A stretch of 5,417 nt of DNA, from contig PFMH01000063.1 of assembly GCA_002785325.1 (NCBI GenBank), forward strand, positions 1-5,417. The letters are read 5' to 3'. Each line of letters starts with the position of its first letter. Positions within the stretch are counted from its first letter, which is position 1. The notes beneath the pieces are model-generated. The model ran no database searches and was not told the DNA's origin. It was given only the letters and a program-made list of their open reading frames with translations. The position numbers and the translations under genes are program-made. The stretch comes from a bacterium (Candidatus Howlettbacteria) CG_4_10_14_0_8_um_filter_40_9. Its GTDB lineage: Bacteria; Patescibacteriota; CPR2; UBA1875; GCA-2785325. Below are positions 5,388 to 5,417 of this stretch, piece by piece.

Positions 5388-5417
5388 GTATTTCAAAGTG
5401 CGAAATTTGCGTTTATT

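Overview
The window looks like a piece of a small, AT-rich bacterial genome, most likely from the Patescibacteria/CPR. The reasons are a MurF-like ligase without the usual N-terminal substrate domain, near-leaderless promoters, and a retroelement whose RT, Avd and target protein resemble the CPR type. The lineage is inferred from protein style only.

Region 1 (about 1-990, minus strand) looks like ordinary chromosome. It has the 5' part of a Mur ligase gene running off the left edge, and a complete fabZ-type dehydratase with a strong SD, a very good promoter (948-976) and a hairpin terminator (384-411). At 991-1008, just upstream of the fabZ promoter, lies an 18-nt sequence matching the 3' end of a tRNA (half the T loop, one strand of the T stem, the acceptor strand) with no tRNA body attached. 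It may be the leftover attachment site of an element integrated to its right.

Region 2 (about 1000-2533) is accessory DNA. It holds a gene-free stretch with nested inverted repeats (1096-1218), a small XRE-type repressor on the minus strand, and a divergent two-gene operon on the plus strand: a membrane-anchored PLD/HKD-family protein and an unknown helical protein, joined by an ATGA overlap. Divergent promoters overlap between the repressor and the operon.

Region 3 (2534-5417) is a complete diversity-generating retroelement (DGR). Reading along the minus strand, the order is target gene (5305-4424) with its variable repeat (VR, 4559-4435), template repeat (TR, 4068-3944), then reverse transcriptase (3574-2534). 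The accessory gene avd lies on the opposite strand (3560-3907). TR and VR align over 125 bp without gaps; all 18 differences fall at adenines of the TR (coding sense), the hallmark of adenine-specific mutagenic homing. RT and Avd are expected to copy TR RNA with errors at A and install the cDNA in the VR, changing up to the last ~40 residues of the target protein.

Three things are unusual. (a) The RT gene has a 17-unit AG dinucleotide microsatellite in frame, encoding an 11-residue Arg-Glu run just before the conserved GNLTSQ block; slippage could switch the RT on and off. (b) avd and RT face each other with a 15-bp overlap that holds both start codons. (c) The target gene is far richer in G+C than the RT/avd genes and has a 9-bp inverted repeat around its likely promoter.
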